A stretch of DNA of 64,000 bases. Source: Amphiduros pacificus (Eukaryota > Annelida > Polychaeta > Phyllodocida > Hesionidae). Where the stretch lies: assembly GCA_949316495.1 (NCBI GenBank), contig OX439011.1, positions 24,339,995 through 24,403,994 of the forward strand. The letters are read 5' to 3'. The notes beneath the pieces are model-generated. The model was not told the origin of the DNA and did not search any database. It saw nothing but the letters and a program-made list of their open reading frames with translations. Below are positions 55,560 through 64,000 of the stretch, in pieces. Each line of letters starts with the position of its first letter. The first letter of the stretch is position 1. The translations under genes and the position numbers were made by a program.

Positions 55560-57731
55560 CTGCCACTTAAAGCTGAGTACCGTATATTGAAGGCACTGGC
55601 TGTACCAAGCTATCAAGACATCACAGAACACACTCATACCTTCCGTGCTTCACACATACAAAGGCCATCAACAACTATCTTGTGTTAACAACTCAAGATT
55701 AAAAAAAGAATCCGGAAGACCCCAAAAATGAAAGGTCCTAGGTCAATTTGTCATTTTATGTGACAAGAAACTGATTTTTTTTATAACTGGCCTCAGTTTT
55801 GTTCAGTGCCTTGCAGTGTTCATTTCACAATTTCCCATGAGAGTCTTGCTCATGTTGGCCTTTTTTAAGTAACATGTTTTTTTTATCATAATAAATTTTG
55901 AAATAAATACTCCCTGTAGTGGTAACTGGTGTGAAAATCTCCATTTTCTTCTCAGAAAATTGTGAAATAAACTTTGTCAGAGACTTTTGAGCATAAAACA
56001 AAATCATATTCTCTCATGTACATTCTTCATATCTATTTCTAACAATCTAGTAGGTCACGAGTACAACCAATATGCAAATGCTCATTTACTAAATAAGCAA
56101 AAAACAATGTGATTGGTCACCTTATCAATCCTACCACACATATAGATCAATGAATTTTACTGTAACCATGGTAACAATAAATAAATGGTTTTATTTTTGA
56201 CCTGGAGATTCTGCAGAGCAATCCAAGTTCAGATAATTGTACATTCTAATGGTAATTAGGTCATGAAAGGTCAAGATGGTTATCCTTATATGGGCATAGG
56301 TCGTGATAATTTCTACACCCTACCAGAATAAACCTGATTAGGAAGCACTGTCTTCTTTACTTAATTGACATCTTTATACATGGTTTTTGGCATGCATATC
56401 AACCCCATGTGTTGAGTGGAAATGTTTTGTTAATTTTACATTACAAATATTTGTTTATTTTAATCTGTTAAATTTCCAGTGGGGTGAAAACAAATTCAGA
56501 AAACAAACACCAAAATCCTAAGATGAAAAAAAAAATGGAACAAATCAAAGGAGAAATCTCATTGTTTTTCTTAGTGATTTCTGTTCTGTATATTCAGAGA
56601 CTTTATGAAGAGATTATTAGCAAGAGGTCATCGAGTAAGTACAGTGATAACATCAAAGATCCTGCCACAAATTCAGATCGTGTCATCAAATATCTGACTC
56701 TTAAATAAGCAACTGGGAGATAAGCTGATGTTGATTTAAGCACATTTTTTTCCTAGATTACTAGGAGAGGCGACCATCTCTGACTCTGTCCTATTTTTCT
56801 CATCTATGCACATGGGGTCTATTTTGCTGTAAAGTTTCAATTTTCACTGTTAATTCATAGCACACTGTAAAAATATGAATAATCAAACTTTGTGACCAAA
56901 AAATAGTCTATTTCCTTCCTTGATGTATGACCCAATTAATAAGCTGCTCTTCAAGCACCACCTGGTGATAATCTTTGGAACCATTTCATATACAAGCACC
57001 TTAATCCTTTAAGCAAACAGTGTTTTTCTGTCTTCAGTCAAACCATCACATATCATTCTATCGCTAAATTTGCACAAATAACACACACAAAAAAGATACA
57101 AAAACAAACAAAAAACACACAAAATAGTTACAAATTTGCCTTGACAAATTAATATTAATATTACTAATATTGATAATGGTAAAACTTTGTAGATTCGCAG
57201 ATAATATTCTACACGTACATATTAATAACAATTTTAAAAACTGGTACATCTGGAAAATCACCGGAAATTCTGGAACTCTCCCGTTTGAGAATTCATACAC
57301 AAGTCAAGTGCGAGACCACCGGAAATCAACATCCGATACAAGAGTCTGTCTCTTCCATCTGCACCGGACTCTCAACCGGTACCGCTCATCGGGAATAATT
57401 CACAAGTTCTATAGCAGTTTTGATATTGATACAACATGGTGTCCATCACTTGTCTGTACATTATACACTGGTGTCATTTGCGTTCAATCATCTATAAATG
57501 CTCCAAAAAAATTTGCTGCCAAGTTTGGAAGGATTAGTTGTGCCGTTTCCATGGTTACAACATCTGGTAAATGGCAACATTTGGGACTCCTGCTCAGGGT
57601 ACCGTTGTCCATTTTTGTGTGTAAATGCTGTGGAAGTAGCCATGGATTCAAAGCACACATTTGAGCAGCCATGTTCAAGCTGACATAGCTCGCATTGTTA
57701 TATTCTGTGGTAACCATAACAACCACTGTTG
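55560..57731 (-). other. Presumed 3' UTR and flank of the receptor gene
   Basis: It lies downstream, on the minus strand, of the receptor's last stop at 57732. TTTATT (AATAAA on the gene strand) occurs at 56454-56459, among others. A perfect X-box (GTAACCATGGTAAC) is at 56162-56175. The plus-strand frame at 57170-57664 has no recognisable domain. Confidence 0.4.
56162..56175. promoter_or_regulatory. RFX-type X-box palindrome
   Basis: GTAACCATGGTAAC matches the RFX consensus on both half-sites. Confidence 0.45.
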
Positions 57732-57832
57732 CTATGGGATACAGACGTTTTCTGCTCTGTCCAACATTTCTAGGATGAGGGCTGGAAGCTCTCCGGGCAT
57801 CTCCAGACGAAGTTGTAACACACGTTCCGCAC
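57732..57832 (-). CDS. RAR: Retinoic acid receptor, distal alternative last exon (helix 11-12/AF-2)
   Basis: RAR is a nuclear receptor transcription factor that pairs with RXR; helix 12 (AF-2) recruits coactivators. On the minus strand, acceptor TGTCTTGTAG precedes an exon of phase 1. A split glycine is followed by AERVLQLRLEMPGELP and then ALILEMLDRAENVCIP and a TAG: 32 residues. This aligns with the vertebrate RAR terminus [20 protein letters not shown] and QEMLENSEG: the AERV start, the EMPG loop and the AF-2 LILEML are all conserved. A CTGAT branch-point-like motif sits about 20 nt before the acceptor. The rest of the ligand-binding domain is not in the window. Of the two terminal exons this is the closer to canonical RAR. 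Confidence 0.8.
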
Positions 57833-57965
57833 CTACAAGACATATCACAATCAGTTACCATAGCAACACACCGCCTCAAGCTACCTTGTTGCCATGACGA
57901 CTGCTACTCCCCTCCATCTGCCAGGATTTGTTGTTGTTGTTATGGCAACCATTGTGTGTGGCTGG

Positions 57966-58075
57966 CTACATATTAGGCAGGCAGACATTTTCGGCCCTGT
58001 TTAACATTTCTAATATGAGCGGTGGCAGATCTGGGCAGCTTGTGTTCTTGGAGAGTTGTAACACTTGCTCTGCAC
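57966..58075 (-). CDS. RAR: Retinoic acid receptor, proximal alternative last exon (variant helix 11-12/AF-2)
   Basis: A second copy of the terminal exon lies 133 bp upstream (on the gene strand) of the canonical one. The acceptor ATTGACAG is followed by the same phase-1 split glycine, then AEQVLQLSKNTSCPDLP, PLILEMLNRAENV and CLPNM, ending in TAG: 35 residues. The AF-2 motif LILEML and the RAENVCLP/RAENVCIP tail are shared with 57732-57832, while the helix 11-12 loop differs (SKNTSCPD against RLEMPGE). Both exons have their own stop codon and the same splice phase, so they should be alternative, mutually exclusive 3' ends of one receptor. The proximal one would need its own poly(A) site or intron skipping. 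No frame damage was seen. Confidence 0.75.
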
Positions 58076-58439
58076 CTGTCAATAACACACACACACGACT
58101 CACTCAGACATCTTAACTAAATAAACACCAAACAAACTCCAAAACAAGCTCTTCATCCATCTAGCACTCCCAAAATAACTCTGTGTCGATCATATTTAAG
58201 TTTTGTTTCCCCTATTTTCATAAAGAAGAAAAATGATCTTAATCTAATCCATGTCATGAACTGGATAATGATTCAGTGTTTGGATAAAGAGGTTGCTTTT
58301 TTTAACACGTTGGTAAACAACAAATTCATTCAAACAATCAAATAGCAAACTGGATCAGAATATAAAGATTTGACAGTTAAATGATGGTTTGATGATTGTT
58401 AAGTGATTATTATGTGATGATTCAATGAAGATTTCAGGA

Positions 58440-58560
58440 TAAGATCGCGATTAGATGATTAGAGGATAAGATGATGATTAGATAATGATTAGAGGATGAG
58501 ATGATGATTAGATAATGATTAGAGGATGAGATGATGATTAGATGACGAAGAAATGGTTTA
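58440..58560. repeat. Short degenerate GATGATTAGAT array
   Basis: Repeats of GATGATGATTAGATAATG and ATTAGAGGATGA over about 120 bp, in a presumed intron of the receptor gene. Confidence 0.6.
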
Positions 58561-59049
58561 ATTAGATGTTTGAATGATTAAAAAAAAAGTAAGAGTTTGA
58601 ATCTTGCTTAACTTTTGCCTCCTGTTAGTTTGCATATTTGCATGAAACAGATATAAGTGATATCAGAATCAATAAACCAAACCAAAACAATACCCTTATC
58701 TGTACTGGAATGTTATACAGATTATTTCGGACATGCAAATCAGCATGTAAATTACATCAAGAGTCATAAAATATCATTTGTATGAAAAATAGCATTAAGC
58801 TCATTATAGGTTCCATATGCACACACTATGTGAACTTTTTGTCCGTCCAATATGTCTCAAATAGACTTCATGCTGTGTCCTTGTGTGAACAGTGTCAATG
58901 TTATCAGAATAGAAATGAAAACAATGATCAAATCGAAATGAAAAATGGACATTCAAAACTGTCATTAATTAATATAGAAAATGATGTCAATCAGTACAGG
59001 ATATGATGTCAATCAGCAAAGTATATGATGTCAATTCAAATGAAAATCT

Positions 59050-59250
59050 TGTCAATCTTATGATCTTTGCATAAATTCTTCTTGGAATAATGCAATAATT
59101 CCTGATGCCAACTTACACGAAATATTGCCAGGAACAAAGCCAAGAGCCCAAACAACCACTCTGAAAAAATGTGACAAAGAGGTAAACAGAGCTTCTCTGA
59201 TGGACCATGAGATGAAAAGGACCAGAAAATGTAGTAACCAACACACAAAG
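59050..59250 (-). other. Possible small exon, unrecognised, weak
   Basis: On the minus strand a 44-nt segment is bounded by CATTTTTTCAG and CGTGTAAGT, both good splice signals, and one frame reads hydrophobic (WLFGLLALFLAIFR). No family was recognised and no neighbouring exon was found. The strong flanking splice sites are the only support. Confidence 0.2.
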
Positions 59251-59311
59251 CCTAAATATGTCTGAGCTGAGGGAAGAAGTGATGCAAGAGATGATCCTTA
59301 CCCGTCCCAGC

Positions 59312-59635
59312 CACTCCAGTCTCTGCTTCCCCGTCCCACACACTCCAGTCTCTGCTTCCCCGTCCCACACACTCCAGTCTCTGCTTCCCCGTCCCACACA
59401 CTCCAGTCTCTGCTTCCCCATCCCACACACTCCAGTCTCTGCTTCCCCGTCCCACACACTCCAGTCTCTGCTTCCCCGTCCCACACACTCCAGTCTCTGC
59501 TTCCCCGTCCCACACACTACAGTCTCTGCTTCCCCATCCCACACACTCCAGTCTCTGCTTCCCCGTCCCACACACTCCAGTCTCTGCTTCCCCGTCCCAC
59601 ACACTCCAGTCACTGCTTCCCCACTCCAGTCTCTG
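59312..59635. repeat. 29-bp minisatellite, C-rich on + strand
   Basis: About 11 units of 29 bp: CAGTCTCTGCTTCCCCGTCC then CACACACTC, very homogeneous. All the long frames over it, on both strands, are artefacts. Confidence 0.93.
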
Positions 59636-59854
59636 CTTACTATAGACACATGTATTCTCCTCGTTCTTGGTCGTTTATAATTTCCAGTATGGTCTGGTGA
59701 TATTCCAGTGACCCTCTTTGTGCAGGCATTGTGTTATTTGTCTCATCACTTATGTTTGATGTAAGCACCACAGTACTGTCAAGTTTGTTGGGATTAAATT
59801 TTTTCCTGTAATTAGATATCTTAAGACAACATTTGTTCATTTTGGGCTGATCCT

Positions 59855-60315
59855 ACCTTGTGAGGATTTCTTTGTTCAATTGATTAATGATATATAACCT
59901 TGTAGGAGTTTCTTTGTTGTACATATCATAGACTATTGATCCAACCTTGTAGGAGTTTCTTTGTTCTCAATATTATTGTGTTTTGATCCAATCTTGTGGG
60001 GTTTCTTTGTCCGACAATTATTGAGTTTTGATCCAATCTTGTGGGGGGGTTTCTTTATCCAACAATTGCTGACTATTGATCCAACCTTATGAGGTTTTCT
60101 TTGTTCTATATATTATTGACTATTGATCCAACCTTATGAGGTTTTCTTTGTTCTATATATTATTGACTATTGATCCAACCTTGTTAAGGGTTTCTTTGTT
60201 CTATGTATTATAGACTATTGATCCAACCTTGTTGGGGGTTTCTTTGTTCTATGTATTATGGACTATTGTTCCAACCTTGTTGGGGGTTTCTCTGTGTTGG
60301 GGGTTTCTCTGTGGT
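59855..60315. repeat. Degenerate ~45-bp minisatellite
   Basis: About nine units contain TATTGATCCAACCTTGT and GGGTTTCTTTGTTCTAT, with variable length. It lies immediately 3' (on the minus strand) of the stop codon of the 213-residue exon. Confidence 0.8.
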
Positions 60316-60326
60316 GTTGAGTATGT

Positions 60327-60970
60327 TCATTGTTGGCCATTGTTCCAGCCCAGTGGGTCTGGATTCAGCCATGATGGCATCCACAGCGTCTCATCCGTCT
60401 GTGCCTCCGAGAACTCAATCCCTTCTGGCAGCGAATCTGTGGCTACATTCTGCTGAACCAAGCTACAAGCCTCAGGCACTGAATGGGGAATCGAGTTCAC
60501 GTGCATCTGACCTTGTACGACCCCTGCCTGACCTTGACCTCTCACTGAATCACACGCCTGGCTTTGACCTTGGGTACTCGGCAGATCAGCCTGACCGAGG
60601 CTCCTACTTGGCTGTGCTCCTATCTTACTTGGTGAGTACAACACTTGGTCAGAATAGGCCTGCAACTGCGACCTTGAACACTGATCTTTATTGGGGTTAA
60701 GGTCAATTACCAGATTATCAGAGCTGGACTGCTGAGGACCTGCGACATTGAATGACACACAAGGAACAACATAGGATGGGTAGACTCTGACGCTGGGGTC
60801 ATACACTACAGGCATACCCACGTCCGATATCATAGATATTACATTATCCTCCCTGCTTGTCTGTCTTGCTGGTGTCTCCACCTGGTGGATGCCTTGCGCC
60901 CCCTGCTGGCCACAGATCCGAGCCATGTTTGTCTCTGCGAAGTCCACAACTGACTTGAATGTCTGCTCCC
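60327..60970 (-). CDS. Unrecognised terminal coding exon, 213 residues
   Basis: On the minus strand, acceptor CTTTATAG (ending at 60971) opens an uninterrupted frame that starts GEQTFKSVVDFAETNMARIC (first glycine split, phase 1) and ends DETLWMPSWLNPDPLGWNNG then QQ and TGA (60327-60329). The middle is rich in Gln, Ser and Gly (GQGQAGVVQGQ) and the C-terminus is acidic and aromatic, like a transactivation tail. I recognise no domain. The splice phase equals that of the two receptor terminal exons, so it could be a further alternative 3' end of the same gene. It could equally be the last exon of another gene, or internal if the donor-like CCAAGTAAG near 60631 is used. Its codon-like composition over 640 bp with no stop argues against chance. 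Confidence 0.5.
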
Positions 60971-61007
60971 CTATAAAGATCGAGAGCTGAGGTCAGGTGT
61001 TTGCACG

Positions 61008-61021
61008 GTTACCATGGTTAC
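61008..61021. promoter_or_regulatory. RFX-type X-box (minus strand)
   Basis: GTTACCATGGTTAC; the minus strand GTAACCATGGTAAC fits the consensus exactly. It lies 38 bp upstream, on the gene strand, of the exon at 60327-60970. Confidence 0.4.
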
Positions 61022-61049
61022 AGATCGGACTATCATCCCCCCTTTCTTA

Positions 61050-61210
61050 CTACTTGCTAGAGTCCCACACAGTAGATGCCCTCACCCTAGCGAACACCAC
61101 ACTCAATATATACGGCCTCCAAGGTGGCACACGTTGCACATCTTGGTTCCATCCATAATCTTTCCGGATAGTAACTAAGTTTCCTAAGTTGCTAAAACAT
61201 TCTTTCCAGA
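61050..61210 (-). other. Possible exon relic, unrecognised
   Basis: The minus-strand frame reads TVWKECFSNLGNLVTIRKDY then GWNQDVQRVPPWRPYI and passes a donor-like GGGTGAGG. No acceptor is apparent and upstream sequence runs into the 21-bp array. The family is unknown. Confidence 0.2.
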
Positions 61211-61254
61211 CCGTGCAAAATAGACCCAATAAAATCGGATCCCAGATGTGGGAT

Positions 61255-61500
61255 TTGGGACCTAACAAATCAGAACTGAGAGCCAACAAATCAGAACTGA
61301 GTCTCAACAAATCAGAACTAAGACTCAACCAATCAGAATTGAGTCTCAACCAAGTCTCAACGAATCAGAATTGAGTCTAAACCAATCAGAACTGAGACTC
61401 AACGAATCAGAACTGAGACTCAACGAATCAGAATTGAGTATCAATAAATCAGAACTGAGACTCAACGAATCAGAACTGAGATCCAATCAGTCATATCTGA
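61255..61500. repeat. ~21-bp minisatellite (AATCAGAACTGAG)
   Basis: About 12 units of AATCAGAACTGAGACTCAAC with length variation. Confidence 0.85.
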
Positions 61501-61704
61501 TGAAGGTTTCTTTCTTAACAGATACCTAAATCTTTGAATATCAAAATACGAACAGGGAAGTAAGAATTTGGACAATGCACAAACTGAGGTGATGATCAGA
61601 ACATTGGAAATAGACTTAGGAAAAAAATACTGTGTCACAATACTGATGTCAAATGCTTATCAATAAGATATCTCAAAAGAACAGGAAATGTTTAAAATGA
61701 GATG

Positions 61705-62185
61705 TTGAGTCAGGATACAAATGTTAATGAATGAGATATTGAGACAGAACACAGAGGGAATGTTTGTGAATGAGATATTGAGTCAGAACACAAAGGAAAT
61801 GTTCATGTATGAGATATTGAGTCAGAACACAAAGGAAATGTTCATGAATGAGATATTGAGTCAGAACACAAAGGAAATGTTCATGAATGAGATATTGAGT
61901 CAGGATACTAATGTTTGTGAATGAGATATTGAGTCAAGATACTAATGTTTGTGAATGAGATATTGAGTCAAGATACTAATGTTTGTGAATGAGATATTGA
62001 GTCAAGATACTAATGTTTGTGAATGAGATATTGAGTCAAGATACTAATGTTTGTGAATGAGATATTGAGTCAGGATACTAATGTTTGTGAATGAGATATT
62101 GAGTCAGGATACTAATGTTTGTGAATGAGATATTGAGTCAGGATACTAATGTTTGTGAATGAGATATTGAGTCAGGATAAAAAGG
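61705..62185. repeat. 34-bp minisatellite
   Basis: About 14 units of AATGAGATATTGAGTCA followed by GGATACTAATGTTTGTG. The leftmost units have AACACAAAGGAAATGTTC instead, forming two families. Confidence 0.9.
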
Positions 62186-63060
62186 AAAGGTTTATTAATG
62201 CAAGATTGGGTTTTTGAAAAAGCTGACATAATTTCTACATAAATAAAATAACTTAGATGTGAATTCTACATTATAGATTATTGTAATAATATTGAAAAAC
62301 ATAAATAATGGAAAGCCAGAAGGAATTAAGCAAGGCAACAATTAGGCCAAGACAAATACATGTTTAATTGCTATCCAATTGCAAATATTTTCATACAAAC
62401 CTTTTTTTAAATAATTGATATTTGTGTCTTATTCATTGCAATCAATTAGTAATGGGCGCATTAAGGGGACAACAAAAAAGTAATATATCCCCTGTGCCTT
62501 ACAATCTTAAGAGAAACAAATATTGGAGCCATGTGATTTGTTGGCCTAACTGCGGTGTCATGATAAAAATAAAATAAAATAAATCTAGATGTTAAAAGAA
62601 TGACATTTTCTGCACACCCAAGAAACGCATGCACTTATCTAGTTACAAAGCCAGAGCACAGAACACAATACCCAAGCAAAATGGCTAGTATAATAATAAT
62701 AATAATAATAATAGTAATAATAATAACAATTAAAATGCTTCATCCATCACATCTCACACTTGATCAGTAATATACTTTTATACATAAGCAGCTTACAAGC
62801 TCAATCATTTCACAAAATATATGCAGTATTTACCACAAACTGTGTTCTATATTACGTAACTGAAACAATATCTTAACATTTAGCAGAGTTCATTTCAACA
62901 CATTGTTACAGAATAATTTATCCTATTAAAAAAATTATCTGATAGCTCCTACCAAAGCAAAAGTTTATTTGTAGGCATTTATAAAAAAAACACATTTTTT
63001 TTTCAAATGTAGGATTCTGTATTTTCCAGTATTTATATTCTTTTGATATCATCTGCATAT
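62186..63060. other. AT-rich intron-like interval with ATA microsatellite
   Basis: A (TAA)n microsatellite lies at about 62690-62728. No exon was recognised. Confidence 0.35.
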
Positions 63061-63072
63061 TGGTTTACTGTT

Positions 63073-63722
63073 TACCTGTCACTGCACCTACTTACCTGTC
63101 ACTTATCCTGCTTACCTGTCGCTTAGCTTGCTTACCTGTCACTGATCCTGCTTACCTGTCACTAATCCTGCTTACCTGTCACTAATCCTGCTTACCTGTC
63201 ACTGATCCTGCTTACCTGTCGCTTAGCTTGCTTACCTGTCACTGATCCTGCCTACCTGTCACTGATCCTGCTTACCTGTCACTAATCCTGCTTACCTGTC
63301 ACTAATCCTGCTTACCTGTCACTAATCCTGCTTACCTGTCACTGCACCTACTTACCTGTCACTTATCCTGCTTACCTGTCACTAATCCTGCTTACCTGTC
63401 ACTGATCCTGCTTACCTGTCACTGATCCTGCTTACCTGTCACTAATCCTGCTTACCTGTCACTGATCCTGCTTACCTGTCGCTTAGCTTGCTTACCTGTC
63501 ACTGATCCTGCCTACCTGTCACTAATCCTGCTTACCTGTCACTAATCCTGCTTACCTGTCACTGATCCTGCTTACCTGTCACTAATCCTGCTTACTTGTC
63601 ACTAATCCTGCTTACCTGTCACTAATCCTGCTTACCTGTCACTAATCCTGCTTACCTGTCACTAATCCTGCTTACCTGTCACTAATCCTGCTTACCTGTC
63701 ACTGATCCTGCTTACCTGTTAC
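63073..63722. repeat. 20-bp minisatellite; minus-strand units are consensus 5' splice sites
   Basis: About 32 units of 20 bp (CTTACCTGTCACTAATCCTG and close variants). On the minus strand, the strand of the receptor gene, each reads GACAG-GTAAGCAGGATTAGT, matching AG|GTAAG. Higher-order repetition is visible, with the GCTTAGCTTG variant recurring near 63122, 63222 and 63482. Confidence 0.93.
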
Positions 63723-64000
63723 TAGCTCTGCATACCTCCCTCCGAGCCTACATACCTCCCAATGAGCCTGCATACCTTCCAATGAGCCTGCATACCTTCC
63801 AATGAGCCTACATACCTCCCTCTGAGCCAACATACCTCCCACTGAGCCTGCATACCTCCCTCTAAGCCTGCATACCTCCCTCCAAGCCTACATACCTCCC
63901 TCCGAGCCTACATACCTCCCACTGAGCCTGCATACCTTCCAATGAGCCTACATACCATCCAATGAGCCTGCATACCTCCCACCATGCCTGCATACCTCCC
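63723..64000. repeat. Related 20-bp minisatellite continuing past the window
   Basis: About 14 units of CATACCTCCCTCCGAGCCTA with CAATGAGCCTG variants. The minus strand reads GAGGTATGC. It has the same period as the adjacent array, so the two likely share an ancestor. It runs off the right edge. Confidence 0.92.

Noticed and set aside
57170-57664. 164-codon plus-strand frame
   Set aside because: No recognisable domain, and it lies antisense to the receptor 3' region. No splice context.
59113-59680. Frames up to 178 codons on both strands
   Set aside because: The 29-bp unit happens to lack stops in several frames. The repeat is homogeneous at DNA level, not protein level.
63073-64000. CRISPR-like 20-bp repeats
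   Set aside because: No spacers; plain tandem repeats.

Overview
The window is animal nuclear DNA: AT-rich, with spliced genes carrying canonical GT..AG introns, tRNA-derived SINEs, DNA transposons and an unusually high load of minisatellites. The gene content (RME-8/DNAJC13, a two-pore-domain K+ channel, a retinoic acid receptor) and the style of the repeats (tRNA-SINEs with a long conserved tail, Helentron/Pearl-like elements with tandem cores) suggest a lophotrochozoan, most likely a mollusc. The taxon is inference. No CRISPR, operon or bacterial feature is present.

Layout, left to right. (1) 775-8882, + strand: the last four coding exons of a DNAJC13/RME-8 orthologue, whose last intron holds two minisatellites and a Helentron-like element. 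(2) 8.9-14.3 kb: 3' flank with a 44-bp palindromic array. (3) 14.36-20.34 kb: a 6-kb minisatellite of 32/29-bp units. (4) 21040-30004, + strand: a complete five-exon, 310-residue TREK/TALK-like K2P potassium channel. Its first intron is packed with a 31-bp minisatellite that looks like repeated copies of the exon-2 splice acceptor, split by a 5'-truncated LINE; its last intron carries a TTA microsatellite and a 42-bp E-box-rich array. (5) 31.6-41.6 kb: SINEs, a palindrome-rich 2.3-kb element with TTCGCG-rich ends, a 45-bp minisatellite and a second Helentron-like fragment. (6) 41668-49209: a structurally complete pogo-like DNA transposon of 7.5 kb with 25-26-bp terminal inverted repeats and TA target duplication. 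Its seven-exon transposase (873 residues by my splice model) keeps the DDE-type acidic residues and ends in a PHD finger. (7) 49.2-57.7 kb: no coding signal; inverted repeats, minisatellites and RFX X-box palindromes. (8) 57.7-64 kb, - strand: the 3' end of a retinoic acid receptor gene with two tandem alternative last exons, each encoding its own helix 11-12/AF-2, plus an unrecognised 213-residue terminal exon of the same splice phase. The upstream receptor exons must lie beyond the right edge. The right edge is a 20-bp array in which each unit, read on the gene's strand, is a consensus 5' splice site.

The most interesting items are the PHD-finger pogo element, the duplicated AF-2 exons of the receptor, and two minisatellites that appear to multiply splice-site sequence. 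Most long open frames here are artefacts of minisatellites whose period is a multiple of three.
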